From the NCBI GenBank assembly GCA_023548195.1, contig JAJHZJ010000271.1:733065-797064 (forward strand): a DNA stretch of 64,000 nt, in the 5' to 3' direction. The notes beneath the pieces are model-generated. The model searched no databases, was not told the DNA's origin, and was given only the letters and a program-made list of their open reading frames with translations. The position numbers and the translations under genes were made by a program. Numbering within the stretch: position 1 is the first letter of the stretch; each line of letters starts with the position of its first letter. Shown one piece after another: positions 12,258-24,674 of the stretch. The stretch comes from Bettongia penicillata ogilbyi (taxonomy: Eukaryota; Chordata; Mammalia; Diprotodontia; Potoroidae).

Positions 12258-13084
12258 TTTTCTTTTTAATAGTTTTATTTATTTATTTTTAGATTTTGAC
12301 ATTCATTTCCACATAATTTTGAGTTCCAATTTTTCTCCCCATCTCTCTCCTCCACCCACCCCATAACACCTTGCATAATGAATACCATTTTCCTCAATAT
12401 GCCCTCCCTTCTCTCACACCCAACTCTTCCCTTATCCCCATCTTCTATCTTTTCTTGTAGGACAAGCAAAATTCCTATATCCCATTACCTGTATTTCTTA
12501 TTTCTCAGTTATATGCAATATCAATTCTCAAAATTCATTTCTAATACTTTGAATTCCAACTTCTCTCCCTTCCTCCTTCCCCACCTATCTCCACTGAGAA
12601 GTCAAATAATTCAATACAGGTTATATATGTGTCATTTTGCACAAGACTTCCATAATAGTGAGGTTATGTAAGACTAATTATACTAATACATTAATATATA
12701 TTATATTATATATTAATATATACATATTATATGTATGTCCATCCTGCATTGTCCCTCCTTTTTTTTCTATTCTCTCATTTGGTCTTTTCCCTTCCCCAAA
12801 AGGTTTTTTCATACCAATTTTCATACCAAATTGAGTGAGTGTGTTATTTTCTCCTTAAGCCATATGTAAAGAGTGTAAGCTTCACTTTTCCTCTCTCACC
12901 TCCTCCCTTTCTTCCTCCATTGAAAAACATTTTTCTGAAGTGTTTTATGAGTAATAGTCTGCACCATTCCATATCTTACTTTCTCTTCCCAATATTTTCC
13001 TCTCTCATTCCTTAATTTAATTTTATTTTATGAATGTCATCTCTTTTGATTCAACTCAACCTGTACTCTCAGTATATATACATA

Positions 13085-13118
<34 letters not shown>

Positions 13119-13233
13119 TATCCCTACACCTACCCAAGTATTGAGAAAAGTCTCGAGATATACAAACATTATATTTCCATGTGGGAATATAAAGAGTTCA
13201 ACTTTAGAAAACCCTTTATGATATCTCTGATCT
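12258..13233 (-). mobile_element. HAL1 3' half (minus strand)
   Basis: It begins with TTTATTTATTTA, the complement of the family's AAATAAATAAA 3' end, followed by the C/T-rich complement of the 3'UTR. A GT tract at 13088-13117 is the complement of the family CA tract. The conserved post-ORF1 stretch follows (CTACCCAAGTATTGAG). Homology is lost at about 13233. The next 150 bases, to about 13380, are unclassified. Confidence 0.75.
13088..13117. repeat. (GT)n microsatellite inside HAL1
   Basis: Perfect GT run at the conserved HAL1 position, minus-strand element. Confidence 0.95.
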
Positions 13234-13383
13234 TCACCTTCTCCAAGGTGAGGGAAGCAGGGGTCCCAGTGTCAAAGGGCACTAATGAGATGGGATTTCC
13301 AAGTTTGATGCAGTCTTTCAGGATGAGCAGGACACAGTTGAAAGGAGTTAGTAGCTTGAAGAACTCCATTCAAAATTAATCCA

Positions 13384-15004
13384 TTAGGAGAGCAGAGTTG
13401 AGCTGGCAGAGTAGAAGCATGGAACTGCTGGAGCTCTCCTGCCAAAGACTTTAGAATACCTGTAAAAAAGGACTCTAAACAAATTGTAGAACACCAGAAG
13501 TCATAAAATGACCAAGTGAAACAGAATTCTAGTCCAAGACAAGCTGGAAAGCTGACAGGAAGGGTCTAATAAACTGGGTTTGGCCTGGAGCAAAGCCCAG
13601 GATAGGCTATCCCAACAGAGAAAGCAGTGGAGCAGATTTCAGGGCACTGAATCACAGGCAGCTGCTGCAGTTTCCAGATTTCTCAACCAACAAATGACAA
13701 AGATAGCTTCAAAGATCAGTGATAAAGCTTTTCCACCTGAGTAGGAGGGAAGCATGGATTGGCCCCAACTTCAGGGTGTATGCAGCCACTGCCACAGCAG
13801 CAGCTGCTTTTGGAGCACTTGGCCTACAGTGGAGTAATTGAACTTCTGATTTGCATCTCCATCAGAGTGGTGGTGCTAGGGTGAGAAGGAGCACAGGCAT
13901 GGCACAGTTGGTGGCAGCTGCGAAGAGGGAATCCTACTTACAGTCCCAGGGCAGAAAAGAGTGATTCTGGTTGCTCACAGTCCATATCCCAGGCCAACTT
14001 CTCCCTAAACTTTGCCACTTCAGAGGAACTGGGAACTCACAGGTCCCTAGAGATATCTTGGAGCACAGTTTCACAAAACCTCTGAAGCTTAGGGCAGTAT
14101 ATCCTCCATTTGAAAAAGGACTCAAAAATCAAGTAACTGGATAGGAAAATGCCATAAAGGGGAAAAATAAGACTATAGAAGGTTATTTTCTTGGTGAAAA
14201 GGTATTTTCTCCCATACTTTCAGATGAGGAAAAACAAAGCATAACTTCAGAGGAAGACAGTAAGGAAAAGGCTTCTGCATCCAAAATCTCTAAAAAAAAT
14301 GCAGTGGTCTCAGGCCTTGGAAGAGCTCAAAAAGAATTTTGAAAATCAAGTAAGAAAAGTGGAGGAAAAATTGGGAAGAGAATTGAAAGTGATGCAAAAT
14401 AATCATGAAAAGCAAGCCAAAAGCTTGATAAAGGCGACCGAAAAAATGCTGAAGAAAATAATACCTTTAAAAAGAGACTAACCCAAATGGTAGAAAAGGT
14501 CCAGAAAGCTAATGAAGAGAAGAATGCTTTAAAAAGCAGAATTGTCAAGATGGAAAAGGAGATCTAAATGAACAATGAAGAACGTGATTCCTTAAAGATT
14601 AGAATGGAGCAGATGGAAGCTAATGACATTATGAAAAATTAAGAAATTACAAAACAAAACCAAAGGAATGAAAAAAATAGCAGACATCGTGAAACACCTC
14701 ATTGGAACTCATCTTACATAAAAGAGGTAAGAAAGGGATTTTATGATGGAGGGGAAGAGCAAGTTTATGAAAGGGAATAATTGAACCTTACTCTCATAGG
14801 AGTTGGCTTAAGGAGGGAATAATATACACTCAATTGGATATGAACATCTCTTTTACCCTCCAGGAAGTTAAATGGGAAGGGGATAGGAGGGAGAAGATAA
14901 TAGAAGGGATAGAAAATTGGGGAAAGATATAATCAGAAGCAAGCATCATTATGGGAGCAAAGGTCAAGGGACAGAATGGAATAAATGAGTGGCAGCATAG
15001 AGAA
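13384..15004 (+). mobile_element. HAL1 5' part with internal deletion
   Basis: The 5'UTR starts near 13384 (GAGCAGAGTTGAGCTGGCAGAGTAG). The ORF1 start region at about 14149 reads ATG CCA TAA, an immediate stop. The N-terminal coiled coil is readable at 14299-14481 (LEELKKNFENQVRKVEEKLGRE), then shifts frame in the A-run at 14441-14446. After about 14710 the sequence jumps directly to 3'UTR, so the RNA-binding half of ORF1 and the CA tract are deleted. An LTR-like insertion interrupts the 3'UTR at 15005. Confidence 0.8.
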
Positions 15005-15400
15005 CCTTGAGGGGTTTGAAAGAGCCCCTTATCAAGAGTTCCCCTCCTCCAAGGGAGAAGAGTAGCTGGCTTGAGAAGTCAAGTGATATATTGTTCTCAG
15101 GTGCACGTTCTTGAATTCGGGTGTTGAAGTTCCAGGAATCAGGCTCCTGCTATACAGGATAACATTCCGATAAAGAGGCCTTGAAGCCTCCCTTTCTACT
15201 TATCACCATCTGCTCTGTTTCATGCTTCAATCACTTTATGGTTTTTTTACTATTTAAGCATGCCGATTCCCTGAATTATTGGCTCAGTATGTCCAGAGTA
15301 AACTCAGTTTATTCAGACTGCTGTGTCCCGCCTGCCTTTCATCTTCACTCTGTGAGCCCATAACCACTCCGGACCTGCTGGACTGTGCTGGCCACAGCAT
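15005..15400 (+). mobile_element. LTR-like insertion (probable solo LTR)
   Basis: About 395 bp unlike the surrounding HAL1 sequence, which resumes after it. It has LTR-like character: a TATTTAAG box near 15254, then a pyrimidine-rich segment (GTGTCCCGCCTGCC near 15326), and an ending CTGGCCACA. No internal viral genes are present and no coding sequence is claimed. I could not find a clean 4-6 bp target duplication. A looser TGGCAG...CAGA repeat flanks it instead, so the exact ends and even the class are uncertain. Confidence 0.45.
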
Positions 15401-15835
15401 GGCAGAACAGAACAGATGGAAATATGGTTAGTCTTTCACAACATGACTGTTATGAAAGTGTTTTGCATGGCTACACATGTATAATCTATATGGAATTGCT
15501 TACTTTCTCAATGAGGGTGGGTGGGATGGGAGGAAGGAGAGAATATGGAATTCAAAGCTTTAAAAATGAATGTTAAAAATTATTTTTGCTTGAAACATGG
15601 AAATAAGATGTAGGTACATGCAATGGGGTATAGAAATCTATTTTGTCCTATAGGAAAATAGAGGTGAAGGGAGAAAGAAGGTAGGTGATGGAAGGGGAGA
15701 ACAATCTGGAGGAAGGAGTGGATGGGGTGCACACTGTCCTGGGGTGGGTGTGGAGAGAGTTGGGGAGAAAATTTGGGTTTCAAATTCTTGTGGAAGTGAA
15801 TGTTGAAAACTAAAAATAAATTATATATAATGTAC
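15401..15835 (+). mobile_element. HAL1 3' end (continuation of the 13.4 kb copy)
   Basis: It resumes at the 3'UTR motif GTTAGTCTTTCACAACATGACT, then a G-rich segment, then AAATTTGGGTTTCAAATTCTTG and an A/T-rich end, colinear with the 54 and 58.8 kb copies. Confidence 0.8.
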
Positions 15836-16714
15836 ATTTTTACATAAATTATATATACATATGCACATATACATATATGTATAGATATATTTAAAAAAAG
15901 AAAGAAAAGGAATCCACTACTTTCAGAGGCTACTTTTAGCTAGTTATAAATATTAGAATGTTTTCACATTAAGTTTACATTAAGTTTAAATTTGCTTTTT
16001 TCCCCTATAGCTACCAATTATTTTTTATTTTTGCCTTCTCAGACTATGTAGAATAATTCTAATTCCTTTTCTATGTGAATTCTTTTCTTATACTTAAAGA
16101 CAGAATAATACTTAAAGACAGAAAACATTCTTTTTGCACATAAACTTGTTAGCATCTTTGAAATAGATCTAAAATTGGCCTGTGAAAATAAATTATCGGA
16201 TAGATGGACTTTTTTTTAGGAATGATTCACCAAGACTGGCCAATGATTTTTTTTTTTGAGTGGAAAAGAATATGAGCCAGTAGTGTAGTGAGAGTGAGAT
16301 GTAATACCTTGATAGCCTAAGTTCCTATAACTTTACGAGGTATAGCAGAACACTTCCAGCACATTAGATGGACACTTTTTTAAGGCATTATTCAAAGAAA
16401 TTGACAAGAGTCTAAAAGGATGAGAAGAAATGTCACAATTTTCATTATTTAATGGAATATGTTCAATAAACAGATATCATCCTTTCATGGGAAAAAACAC
16501 ACTATATAATAATAGGGGATACAATATTTCAAAATGTGCTATTACAATGTTAGTATATCCCTACCCTTACTAGAGAATGCCAAGGGGCAAACTTGTTAAA
16601 TAGCATATACATCAAATTCCTGGAAAATTATTTTTAAATATAATTTTCCTTCCTAAGTATTATCCCCACTGGGAGCCAACGATTATAGAATTTGTTGCAG
16701 TAAGGCAAAATTGT
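15836..16714. other. Non-coding interval, AT-rich then unique
   Basis: A TATA/CATATA low-complexity patch at 15840-15895, then unique AT-rich DNA. No ORF, repeat or RNA recognised. Confidence 0.6.
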
Positions 16715-16915
16715 GGAGTAGATGAAAGACTAGATTTATGTCTGATTTTTGCTTCTGACTCAGGCACTATTATCACTATCATGAACTTGAGCAACTCACT
16801 TAACTTGTCTAAAATTCAATTTCCTCATCTATAAAAAGGGGGTGATAATAATTATAGTGCAAAGCTCAAGGATATATTGTAAGAATTAAATGAGATTATG
16901 CAAGTGTATGTAAGG
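16715..16915 (+). mobile_element. MIR/CORE-SINE relic
   Basis: Contains the MIR-style order GAGCAACTCACTTAACTTGTCT, TTTCCTCATCTATAAAA, then GATAATAATTATAG. This matches the conserved CORE and 3' region of MIR-type SINEs. Confidence 0.7.
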
Positions 16916-17795
16916 TGAATTGTAGTATAAGTAAGGTGGATTTTAAAGTGTATAAAGTGATTTTTTAAATTATTTTTTAGAGTTCAATTTCCCAGGATCC
17001 ATAGCCATGACGATCTCTTGTCCTATGTATTAGATATGAGTTTCCACAGTCATGGTTGAAAGCATTTCCACCACACTTGCTCAGCACTATATAATGCTAA
17101 ATAATATAAACATTCACTGACACTGTGCAGTGAGATACAGGGATGGGGTGATGTAAACTTGTGAGGTTATTGCTGGCAATATGCCTTCTTTGTCTGTTGG
17201 CCTATAAAGCAGGTGGTCACTAGACAGTGCATGGGGAACATTAGAGGGAACATAAAGGTTGAATGCACAAGTTGGAGTGCCGTGTGTACTTCAACTGGCG
17301 CCCACTGAGGCTTGGGGAGAACCTTAGGGTTGAATGCAAAAATTCTGTAGGAGTTTGTGCTCTTATAATCAGTAATCCTCTTCTGAGAAAACTAGACTAT
17401 AATAAAGTAAGATTATTAACACTTTCTTCATATCTTTTCTGTCTGACCAAATCAAATGAACCTGTGCTAGCAGCCCTCAAGTGTGCTATGTTCATCTGTC
17501 TTACAGCAAGTAAAGTACTGTAAAAATGTAGTTATTATTATGTTTATTTTTGCTGCTATAGGGAAGGAGATGGGGGATAGTAATGGTTTGCTTTGGCTAA
17601 GGGATCTTCTGAAAAAAAATTCTTCTAATCCTTTGTCTTCCCTGTTGAACTATCTGGTTACGGTCCTGGCCTTATATCTCTGCCCCACTCCCTCCCTCAC
17701 AGAGAAATTGGGTATAAAATAACCATATGTGAAAGGTCTCTTCTAAGCTGGAAATGCAAATGAAAGATATTATTTTAATTATTTTCATATAAGGA
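16916..17795. other. Non-coding interval
   Basis: Nothing recognised. The short open frames here (17263-17523, 17483-17722) lack any domain or codon signal I can support. Confidence 0.55.
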
Positions 17796-18225
17796 AGAAA
17801 ATTTAATGAAATCTTTGCCAAAACTATCTTCTCACACTGGCTTGTTGCTAATGGTCTTCCTAACACCTGGGTCTGACCATATTATTGCCTTACCCAATAA
17901 AATCCAGTGGCTCCCTTTTACCTCCAGGATTAAATTTTAAAAATCATGTTTTTAATTTTAGATCCTGTGCCCTTCTTATTTTTCCAGTTTGCTTATATTT
18001 TGCTCCCCCAAATATTCTACAATCTAGTGACAATGACCTTTATATTCCTTTTCCCAACAATCCATTTTTCAACTCAGCACATTTCATTGGTTATGCCCAA
18101 TCAGTGGAATTCATTCCACCGCCACATCCAAGTACTGGCTTTCATGACTTTCCTTAAAGATTCCCCTCAAATCCAGCCTATGACAACCAACCCCCACCAG
18201 TGTTTTCCTTCTGAGATTACCTTTG
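17796..18225 (+). mobile_element. L2 LINE 3' fragment
   Basis: The L2-like progression ACCTGGGTCTGACCATATTA, AATCCAGTGGCTCC, CCAGGATTAAAT... (an ORF2-end/3'UTR style sequence) is visible. It is cut by a SINE at 18226 and seems to resume after 18541 with TTAGAATGTAAGTTTCTTGAGAG. Confidence 0.6.
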
Positions 18226-18540
18226 ATTTGGGGCAGCTAGATGGTGCAGTGGATAGAGCACCAGTGCAGGAGCCAGGAGGACCTGAGTTCAAATCTCATC
18301 TCAGACACTTGACACTCGCAAGCTATGTGACCTTGGGCAAGTCACTTAACCTCAATTACCTCATCCTGGGTCATCTCCAGTCATCCTGATGAATATCTGG
18401 TCACTGCATTCAGATGACTCTGGAGGAGGTGAGGCTGGCGACCTGCACAGTCCTACCTCACTCACAAAAAAGTCAAGTGCAAGAAACGTCATCATTTCTC
18501 TGATGGCTTGGTCTTCGTCAGCAACGATGGATGAACGCAC
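18226..18540 (+). mobile_element. MAR1/WSINE-type tRNA-derived SINE
   Basis: The head GGGGCAGCTAGATGGTGCAG with GTGGATAGAGCACCAG is the typical marsupial CORE-SINE start. A pol III A-box-like (TGGTGCAGTGG) and B-box-like (GAGTTCAAATC) pair is visible. Then come the CORE (GTGACCTTGGGCAAGTCACT) and a long tail ending CAACGATGGATGAACGCACAC. The complete length and good match to the family pattern suggest a moderately young insertion into an older L2. Confidence 0.85.
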
Positions 18541-19100
18541 ACCTTCAATTTATATTGTACATTTGAAAATAGGGTCTTTTGTTTGCTTTTTAGTTTGTTT
18601 TTCAGTTGACTCTCCCATTAGAATGTAAGTTTCTTGAGAGTGTTGGGGAATTCCTCAGACCAGAGATGTTAAGATCTTTCTGGAGAGTAATTGCTCCCAC
18701 TTAACTGTTAAACTGGAGGTTAATAAAATAAGAGAAAAGATTAGATGAGAAACAATTTAATTGTAATCAGTTGATAAGCAATTGAGCCTAGCAACTAGGC
18801 AAATGCCTTCCTCCCTAAGCTTGGAGAAGGTGAAGATCAGAGCGCTTCTCCCAAATTCTCCATTTAAGGAAGGTACCTTGGCCAGCCATCCCTTCATTTT
18901 CTACCCATTTGTACTACTTTGAACCTCATCTTTCACCCCCTCCCCTTTAGCTTTTTTTTCACTCCTTCCTCTTTAACTTTTTTTTATGTGTTGTCTTTCT
19001 CTATTAAGTTTGAGCTCCTTGAAGCAGGGACTTTCTTTTGCCTTCCTTTGTAACCCCAGCACTTAACACAGGCACAGAATTTTGCACATCTTAGGGCAGG
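18541..19100 (+). mobile_element. L2-like 3' sequences
   Basis: After the SINE, TTAGAATGTAAGTTTCTTGAG and later TTTGAGCTCCTTGAAGCAGGGACT with CCCAGCACTTAACACAGGCA have the style of L2 3'UTR ends. There are at least two such ends, so two fragments may be present. Confidence 0.55.
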
Positions 19101-21059
19101 TGGTAAAAGAAGACTATTAGATGAGGCTCCTCAGCAACTTTACTTATCTGGGAGGCTGAATAATAGAAACCCTGTGTCAGGTGATTTGGAAGTTGGGAGA
19201 AAATATTTTAACTTTAGAGTAACCTTAATTATTACCCAAGATCAGATAGGGGTGCTTACCCATCTAATTAATCTCACCAGACTATCAGAATTTCTAGGTG
19301 GAACACTAGTTCTAAATCAGCAGAGACATCCCTTTGAGATAGAAGCAAGCAATGAAGTCTGCAGAATCAATTTCTTGGACCTCTAATGTTCTTTTTAAAA
19401 GTTAGAAAGAGGAGAGAAGATGCTTCCTCTAAATTAACAGTACATGGATTTTTATCCATTTCCTCCACAGTAGCAAGAACTTTGCTTTGGCTTTCCTTTG
19501 TAATATCAGACCTTAGCAGAGGAACTGGACCATAGTAAGTAACAAAAGCTTGCTGATTTTATGATGGTGTATGGAAATCCACAATTAGATATTTACTTTT
19601 TTAGGTTAAGGTATTTCCTTTGCTGTTGCCTCTTTTTGCATTGCCAGCACTTATCGCAGTGGTTGGCACATAGTAGGTATGTAATAAACGTTTATTGATT
19701 GATGTTGCACTTCAGAATGAATTCAATGTTAGTTCCTGTTTATGTGTTTTTTGTTTTTAATTTACTGGAGCAGATTTTGAGAAGAGTCATTGGGCCCTCA
19801 CCTCAGAGGCATGAAAAATTCTCTCCTTTGCCTAATCCTGAGTAAGACACACTAAAACTGAAACAGGAAGAATGTCTCAATCTCATTTCTTTAAGGACAA
19901 GATGAGTAGGGTGGAATCTGGGGAAGTGGGCAACTAGCTGTAGCTCTCTAGTGATGGTGAGGGAAGGAGACAGTGTGAAGCAGTTTTCTTCTCACTACTG
20001 TCTGCTGATCCACCCTACACCCATATCAGAAAAAATATTGTATTTAAAAATTCAAGATTGTAAAATGCATAAATTAGGTATGGATGTGGTGAGGGTTATT
20101 ATTTATATTATAAAAGGAAATGATTCTTTTTTTATGAAGAAATTCACTGCAGGGATTCTTGAAATAGTCATCTCCCCCGTTGCAGTTAAGCATTGTTTTA
20201 TAGATCATTAACTACAAGACAGAGAGGCTGGGGGACAGAGACACTTAATGCTTAAGAGGTTGAAGCCACTGTAGATTGAAGCTGGATCATAAATGCAGAG
20301 AATACAGTTCTGAAATGAAAATATAAAGCAATGTGAAACTGGTATTTGATTTACACATGTCCTTTCAGGAACCTAACATATTATCTCTAATAAATGGCAG
20401 ATCCAGGTTGGCAATCTGGTTCTTCTGATACCAAATTTAACATTTTCCCCCTCTGTACCACATTATTTTCAGTAGATGGAATTGAATGTCACTAGTTCAT
20501 TCTTTCCTTAATTCAACATGGTACTTACTCTGACTAGGTAAAATGAGGCCCATCAAAGACCTATACATGTTACCATCTCTCTAAAGAAGAAAAATTCTCT
20601 GAATTAAGTATTGGGTAAACAGTTGCAAGTCAGCATCTACCACAATGCTTTGATCTATATAAGTGCCCAAAATAGTTACTGAATGAAGAAATGCATGAGT
20701 ATATGAGTGAATATATAGTAGTATGACCAACTATAGAACTGCTGAGGTAATCAGAAGTTGGAAAGAAATATTTGAATATGAAATTAATAACAGGTTCTTG
20801 AAGAATATGGATCCTAAGTTTGACTTTGAAAATGGAAAAAATTGATTGGGTGAAGATCAGGAAATATTGTAGCTTGCACAGAGAGGACACTCAGGATTTG
20901 TTGACTGGGTAGATGAGAGAAAAGTCATTAGGGTTTAAGAAGAATATAGCTGGAAACAAAGCATTCGATTGAAAGGGTCAATGAAAAGATTAGTCTTGTT
21001 GAAATGTGGGAACTTGCTAGAAAGTCATGAAAAGCAAGACAGAGCAGGAAAACCTAGGC
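19101..21059. other. Non-coding interval with faint L2 tails
   Basis: Mostly unique. L2-type tails are visible at about 19600-19705 (CAGTGGTTGGCACATAGTAG then TAATAAACGTTTATTGATTG) and 20625-20690. No gene seen. Confidence 0.5.
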
Positions 21060-21370
21060 CGGTCAATGGACCACTTGCCTTTTCTACCTTCTAGAATCAC
21101 TAGCTTCCTTCAGAGTACAGAATCAAGCCTTTCTTGATTCTCCTCCTGTCCCTCAATTTTTATAACTCTCTCATTCTTGAAATTACTTTGTATTATTTTA
21201 TATGTACCTTTCATTTATTTATTTAAACATATACTACACTTCCCCTACCCCACTGCAATGTAAGCCATCTGAAATTAGAGACAATATCTTTGTTTTTGTT
21301 GCTATTTTATATCAACAATGCTTAGTGCAGACTCCTGCTTTTAATAAATACTTGTTGAATTAAGTGAGAG
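21060..21370 (+). mobile_element. L2 3' end
   Basis: TTCAGAGTACAGAATCAAGCC, CCCACTGCAATGTAAGCC, GACAATATCTTTGTTTTTG and the end TTTTAATAAATACTTGTTGAAT form a recognisable L2 3' terminus. Confidence 0.65.
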
Positions 21371-23599
21371 GGCAGAGGAATGCAAGAGTAAAGACTTGAT
21401 CAGATAGTCAACATGGAACCACTTTTGGTTCTTGGACAGGAAAATTAGATGATGATGAACGTATTGCCCCAGGAATACTGCCTTGGTAGCAATGTGTAGC
21501 ATAGATTGGAGGAAGGGGACTATATAGAAGATGATGTCAAAAGGCCAGGTGTGACAATGAGAACCTCTACTAGTGTCTCCATGACTAGATCACTAATTCT
21601 TCCATATAAAGAAGGATAAATGCACACATCCATGAAGCCAAAACAAAGAGAATGACCAGAACAGTCTGCTTTGAACTTGATGATCATGAAATACTAATTC
21701 AATTCATACTCTAATATAGCTATGCTTATGAACTGAGCTAATTATTACAACTTTTTTATAATTTAAGTCAATGCATGGCATAGGGGAGGGGGACCTAGTT
21801 TCCAGTCTCAGTTCTGATACTGACAGACTCTGTGACCAAGATGATTCTTCTCTCTGAGGCTCAGTTTATTTATAAAACGGAAATAAAAAAAAACCTGTGC
21901 AATGCCTACTTCCAAAGCTATAAGAGAAAAGTCTGTATCTATGCAAGCTATTGTTATTATTTTCTCTTTCTTTTTATCACATTTTCCATTTGGATGAATG
22001 AATCTACCTTTCTAACTATTTTTATAGAATACAATGAAGGAGTTAGTATGAGTGGAACAGTATCCCTTAGTGTCTGTTAACTTTTCACAAGTTTTTCAAC
22101 ACCTGCTGTTTCTTCTTGAAATTCATTAGAATACTGCTCTAAGGGTTTCTCATGGAAAGAAAAAAAATAAATTAAGATTTAACTCTGGAACAAAGAAAAT
22201 GAAGGATTCCAAAAGCATTTCCTAAGCAAGAGGAAATATGTGTTTAGTTAAGCCCATTGTTTATCCCCTACAAAATTAAGATCCTTATCCATTGTACAAG
22301 TAGGTAGTAATGTGTTATTGACCAGGGATTCTTCATTGTCATTTCTTACTAACTCTAATATAACCAAGTCATAGCAAATTATGCCAACAATTGAAAACCT
22401 GGCACAATAGCAATCAGAAGGCTTTCATTCCAGTTCTTACTCCAGCAATGAACTATTGTGTGTCCTTGTGTGAGTTCCTTAACCTTTTGGGGCCTCAATT
22501 TCCCTCATCTATAAGATTAGGAGCATCAGAATAGATAACCTAATCTAATAATCTATCTACTGAAATAAACATATGAAACTACCTCTTTCTAAAATCTATA
22601 GAAAAGAAGACTTTCTAACTTCTTTGGTAAGATTTCCAAGAAGTTTGTCATATCAATGCAGAAATCATTCCTCATATATAATTTAAACCCTCCTGTTTCA
22701 ATTAAGTTTTCTCTTATTCAGTTCCTACTGGAAACATAGGTCCTCTCCTGGAAGTTGCGATTGAAATATCCATATATTAAGAATACCTTAATCCAAGGTA
22801 TGTGCTGACTTGAGAGGTGAATGGTTATGGAATTAGTAATTAAAATGTAGCATTCTCATGGCCTTCTTTTTTGCATTTCAATGTTTTTTGAGAGGGGGGA
22901 AATAAGTGAGAAGAAAATGTTCTGAGTGTGATATATATCAGGATGTGTACAGATTTTGGTTATTTCTAGTACTCATTACTTTCTAATTCTTTATCCAGGA
23001 AATGTAAGGATTTTTGTTTAATGGACAGTTCTTTTTGAATATGTCAATCAGTGCCAAATAAGATTTCAAGTCAGAAAACAAGGTCTTTTCAGATAAAGAC
23101 AGGATCAACATGATGTGAAAATGGTTGGATGAAAAATTAAAATGCCAGTCAATCATCTGGATGTTTTCAGATACATGGATTTACTCCATTTAGACAAATA
23201 TTATAAATAATTCAACTAAATATTTGATGTTTCTTGTGACTGTATTGTAGTAATTTAGCTGAGCTCCCTAAGGTAAGATAAATATTTGTGGGTTTTATAG
23301 GAGGAAAGCCTAGTGAATAAGGCAGCTACTAAAACATTTAGACTAGAATTGAGATCCAAAACCCTAGGTTCAAATATCATCTCTACTACAAACTTAACTG
23401 TGAAATGGTACAAACCATTTTATTTCTGAGAGTTTGAGTTCCACCATTTGAGAGCAGAGATGATAATGCCCAAGTTGTGTATCTACAAGTTTGTAAAAAA
23501 GTATCAAAGGAGCTAATGGACATGAAAGTATTTAGTAGATATAACTACTAATTATAATGAAAAGAAAAGGAAAAGAAAAGTATGAAAAAGAAGAAGAAA
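21371..23599. other. Non-coding interval with MIR relics
   Basis: Short MIR-like patches at about 21795-21885 (TCTGTGACCAAGATGATTC, GAGGCTCAGTTT) and 22425-22560 (GTGTGTCCTTGTGTGAGTTCC, CAATTTCCCTCATCTATAA). The rest is unique, with an A-rich GAAAA-type run at 23555-23600. Confidence 0.5.
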
Positions 23600-23828
23600 A
23601 AGGTATTTATTAAGCACCTTTTATATATCCAGCACTGTGCAAAAGAGTTTTGAAAATACTATCAGATTTGATCCCCACAATAACCTTTGAGGAGAGGCAC
23701 TATTATAATCTTCATTTTTGGTTAAGTGACTTGCCTGGGGATACAAAACTGTCTGAAACCAGATTTGAACTGAGGCATCCTGATGCCAAACTTAGTATCC
23801 TATCCATTGGGCTACTTAGCTTCCTCCA
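23600..23828 (-). mobile_element. MAR1/MIR-type SINE, minus strand
   Basis: Plus-strand order GTATTTATTAAGCACCTTTT, CCAGCACTGTGC, TTAAGTGACTTGCCTGGGG, GATTTGAACTGAGGC, CATTGGGCTACTTAGCTTCC is the reverse complement of a CORE-SINE including its tRNA-like head. Confidence 0.8.
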
Positions 23829-23969
23829 ATAATGATAATATTAATATGATAACAAGAATTAATAACAATATTAGCCTACGATTACAAAATATATAGATAT
23901 CTATATATTTTTATCTTTATATATGTGTACATATACATATAAAATCTCTCTGTACTATATCATTTGTAC

Positions 23970-24130
23970 TTCCTCACACCTCTAAAAGGTAAGGAGTACA
24001 AGTGTTATTATCTACATTTTATGAATGAGAAAGTCATGCTCAGAGATTAAATGACTTGCTCATGTTGATGCAAAGAGTAAGAGACAGAGATGCTCTTGGA
24101 AGCAAGGTCTTCTGATTCTGTGGTCAGGGC
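23970..24130 (-). mobile_element. MIR relic, minus strand
   Basis: ATTATCTACATTTTATGAATGAGAAA followed by ATTAAATGACTTGCTCATG is the reversed MIR CORE pattern. Preceded by an AT-rich patch (23885-23945). Confidence 0.6.
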
Positions 24131-24398
24131 TTTTTCTATTCAATCTTGCAGCCTGCTATATGGACATAGGCATTTGCAGGAGAGTATAATCTATAAAATT
24201 TCTTACCTTGAGGAGTGCCAAGAAAAAAAATCTCTCTTTAACTTGTTTTTCTCTTCTCCAGTTCAGATTATATCCACATTTAGGAGATAAAACAGGTTAA
24301 TTGGGGTTTACTGTGCTTTTATAGGACTAGCTACACCTACTGCCAAACCCCCTCTCTAATCTCACCCTCTCTTACCTTCCTTCACTTATATGCTAACA

Positions 24399-24674
24399 CA
24401 GGGTTTCTTAAACTTATTCTACTCAAGACCTCTTTCCCTGTTTAGGCAGCATTAATTGATTTTACCTGCCTTAAGAGCATATGCAGAGCAACATTCCAAT
24501 GCCTTGTGTCTAGAACTAATGCTGCAATGAAATTGCAGGATGCAACAACAGGAAGCACCGCCAGAAACACCTCAGATTCATTACACATTTGCTTTGAATT
24601 TTATTTCTGGTAATTGACCATTCATGTTGGTGAATTTTTCTCAAGTGTCACAATTCATAGTTTAAGAAATACTT
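24399..24674. mobile_element. hAT-type MITE-like element with inverted termini
   Basis: The 5' end CAGGGTTTCTTAAACT and the 3' end AGTTTAAGAAATACTT are inverted repeats sharing TTTCTTAAACT exactly. CAGGG-starting termini of this kind are known from hAT/Charlie-type non-autonomous DNA transposons. Length is about 276 bp with no coding capacity. The flanking 8-bp sequences are not a clean duplication, so the exact family is open. Confidence 0.5.

Noticed and set aside
18226..18300. A tRNA gene at the SINE head
   Set aside because: The A/B-box-like sites belong to a tRNA-derived SINE; no cloverleaf with a proper acceptor stem follows.
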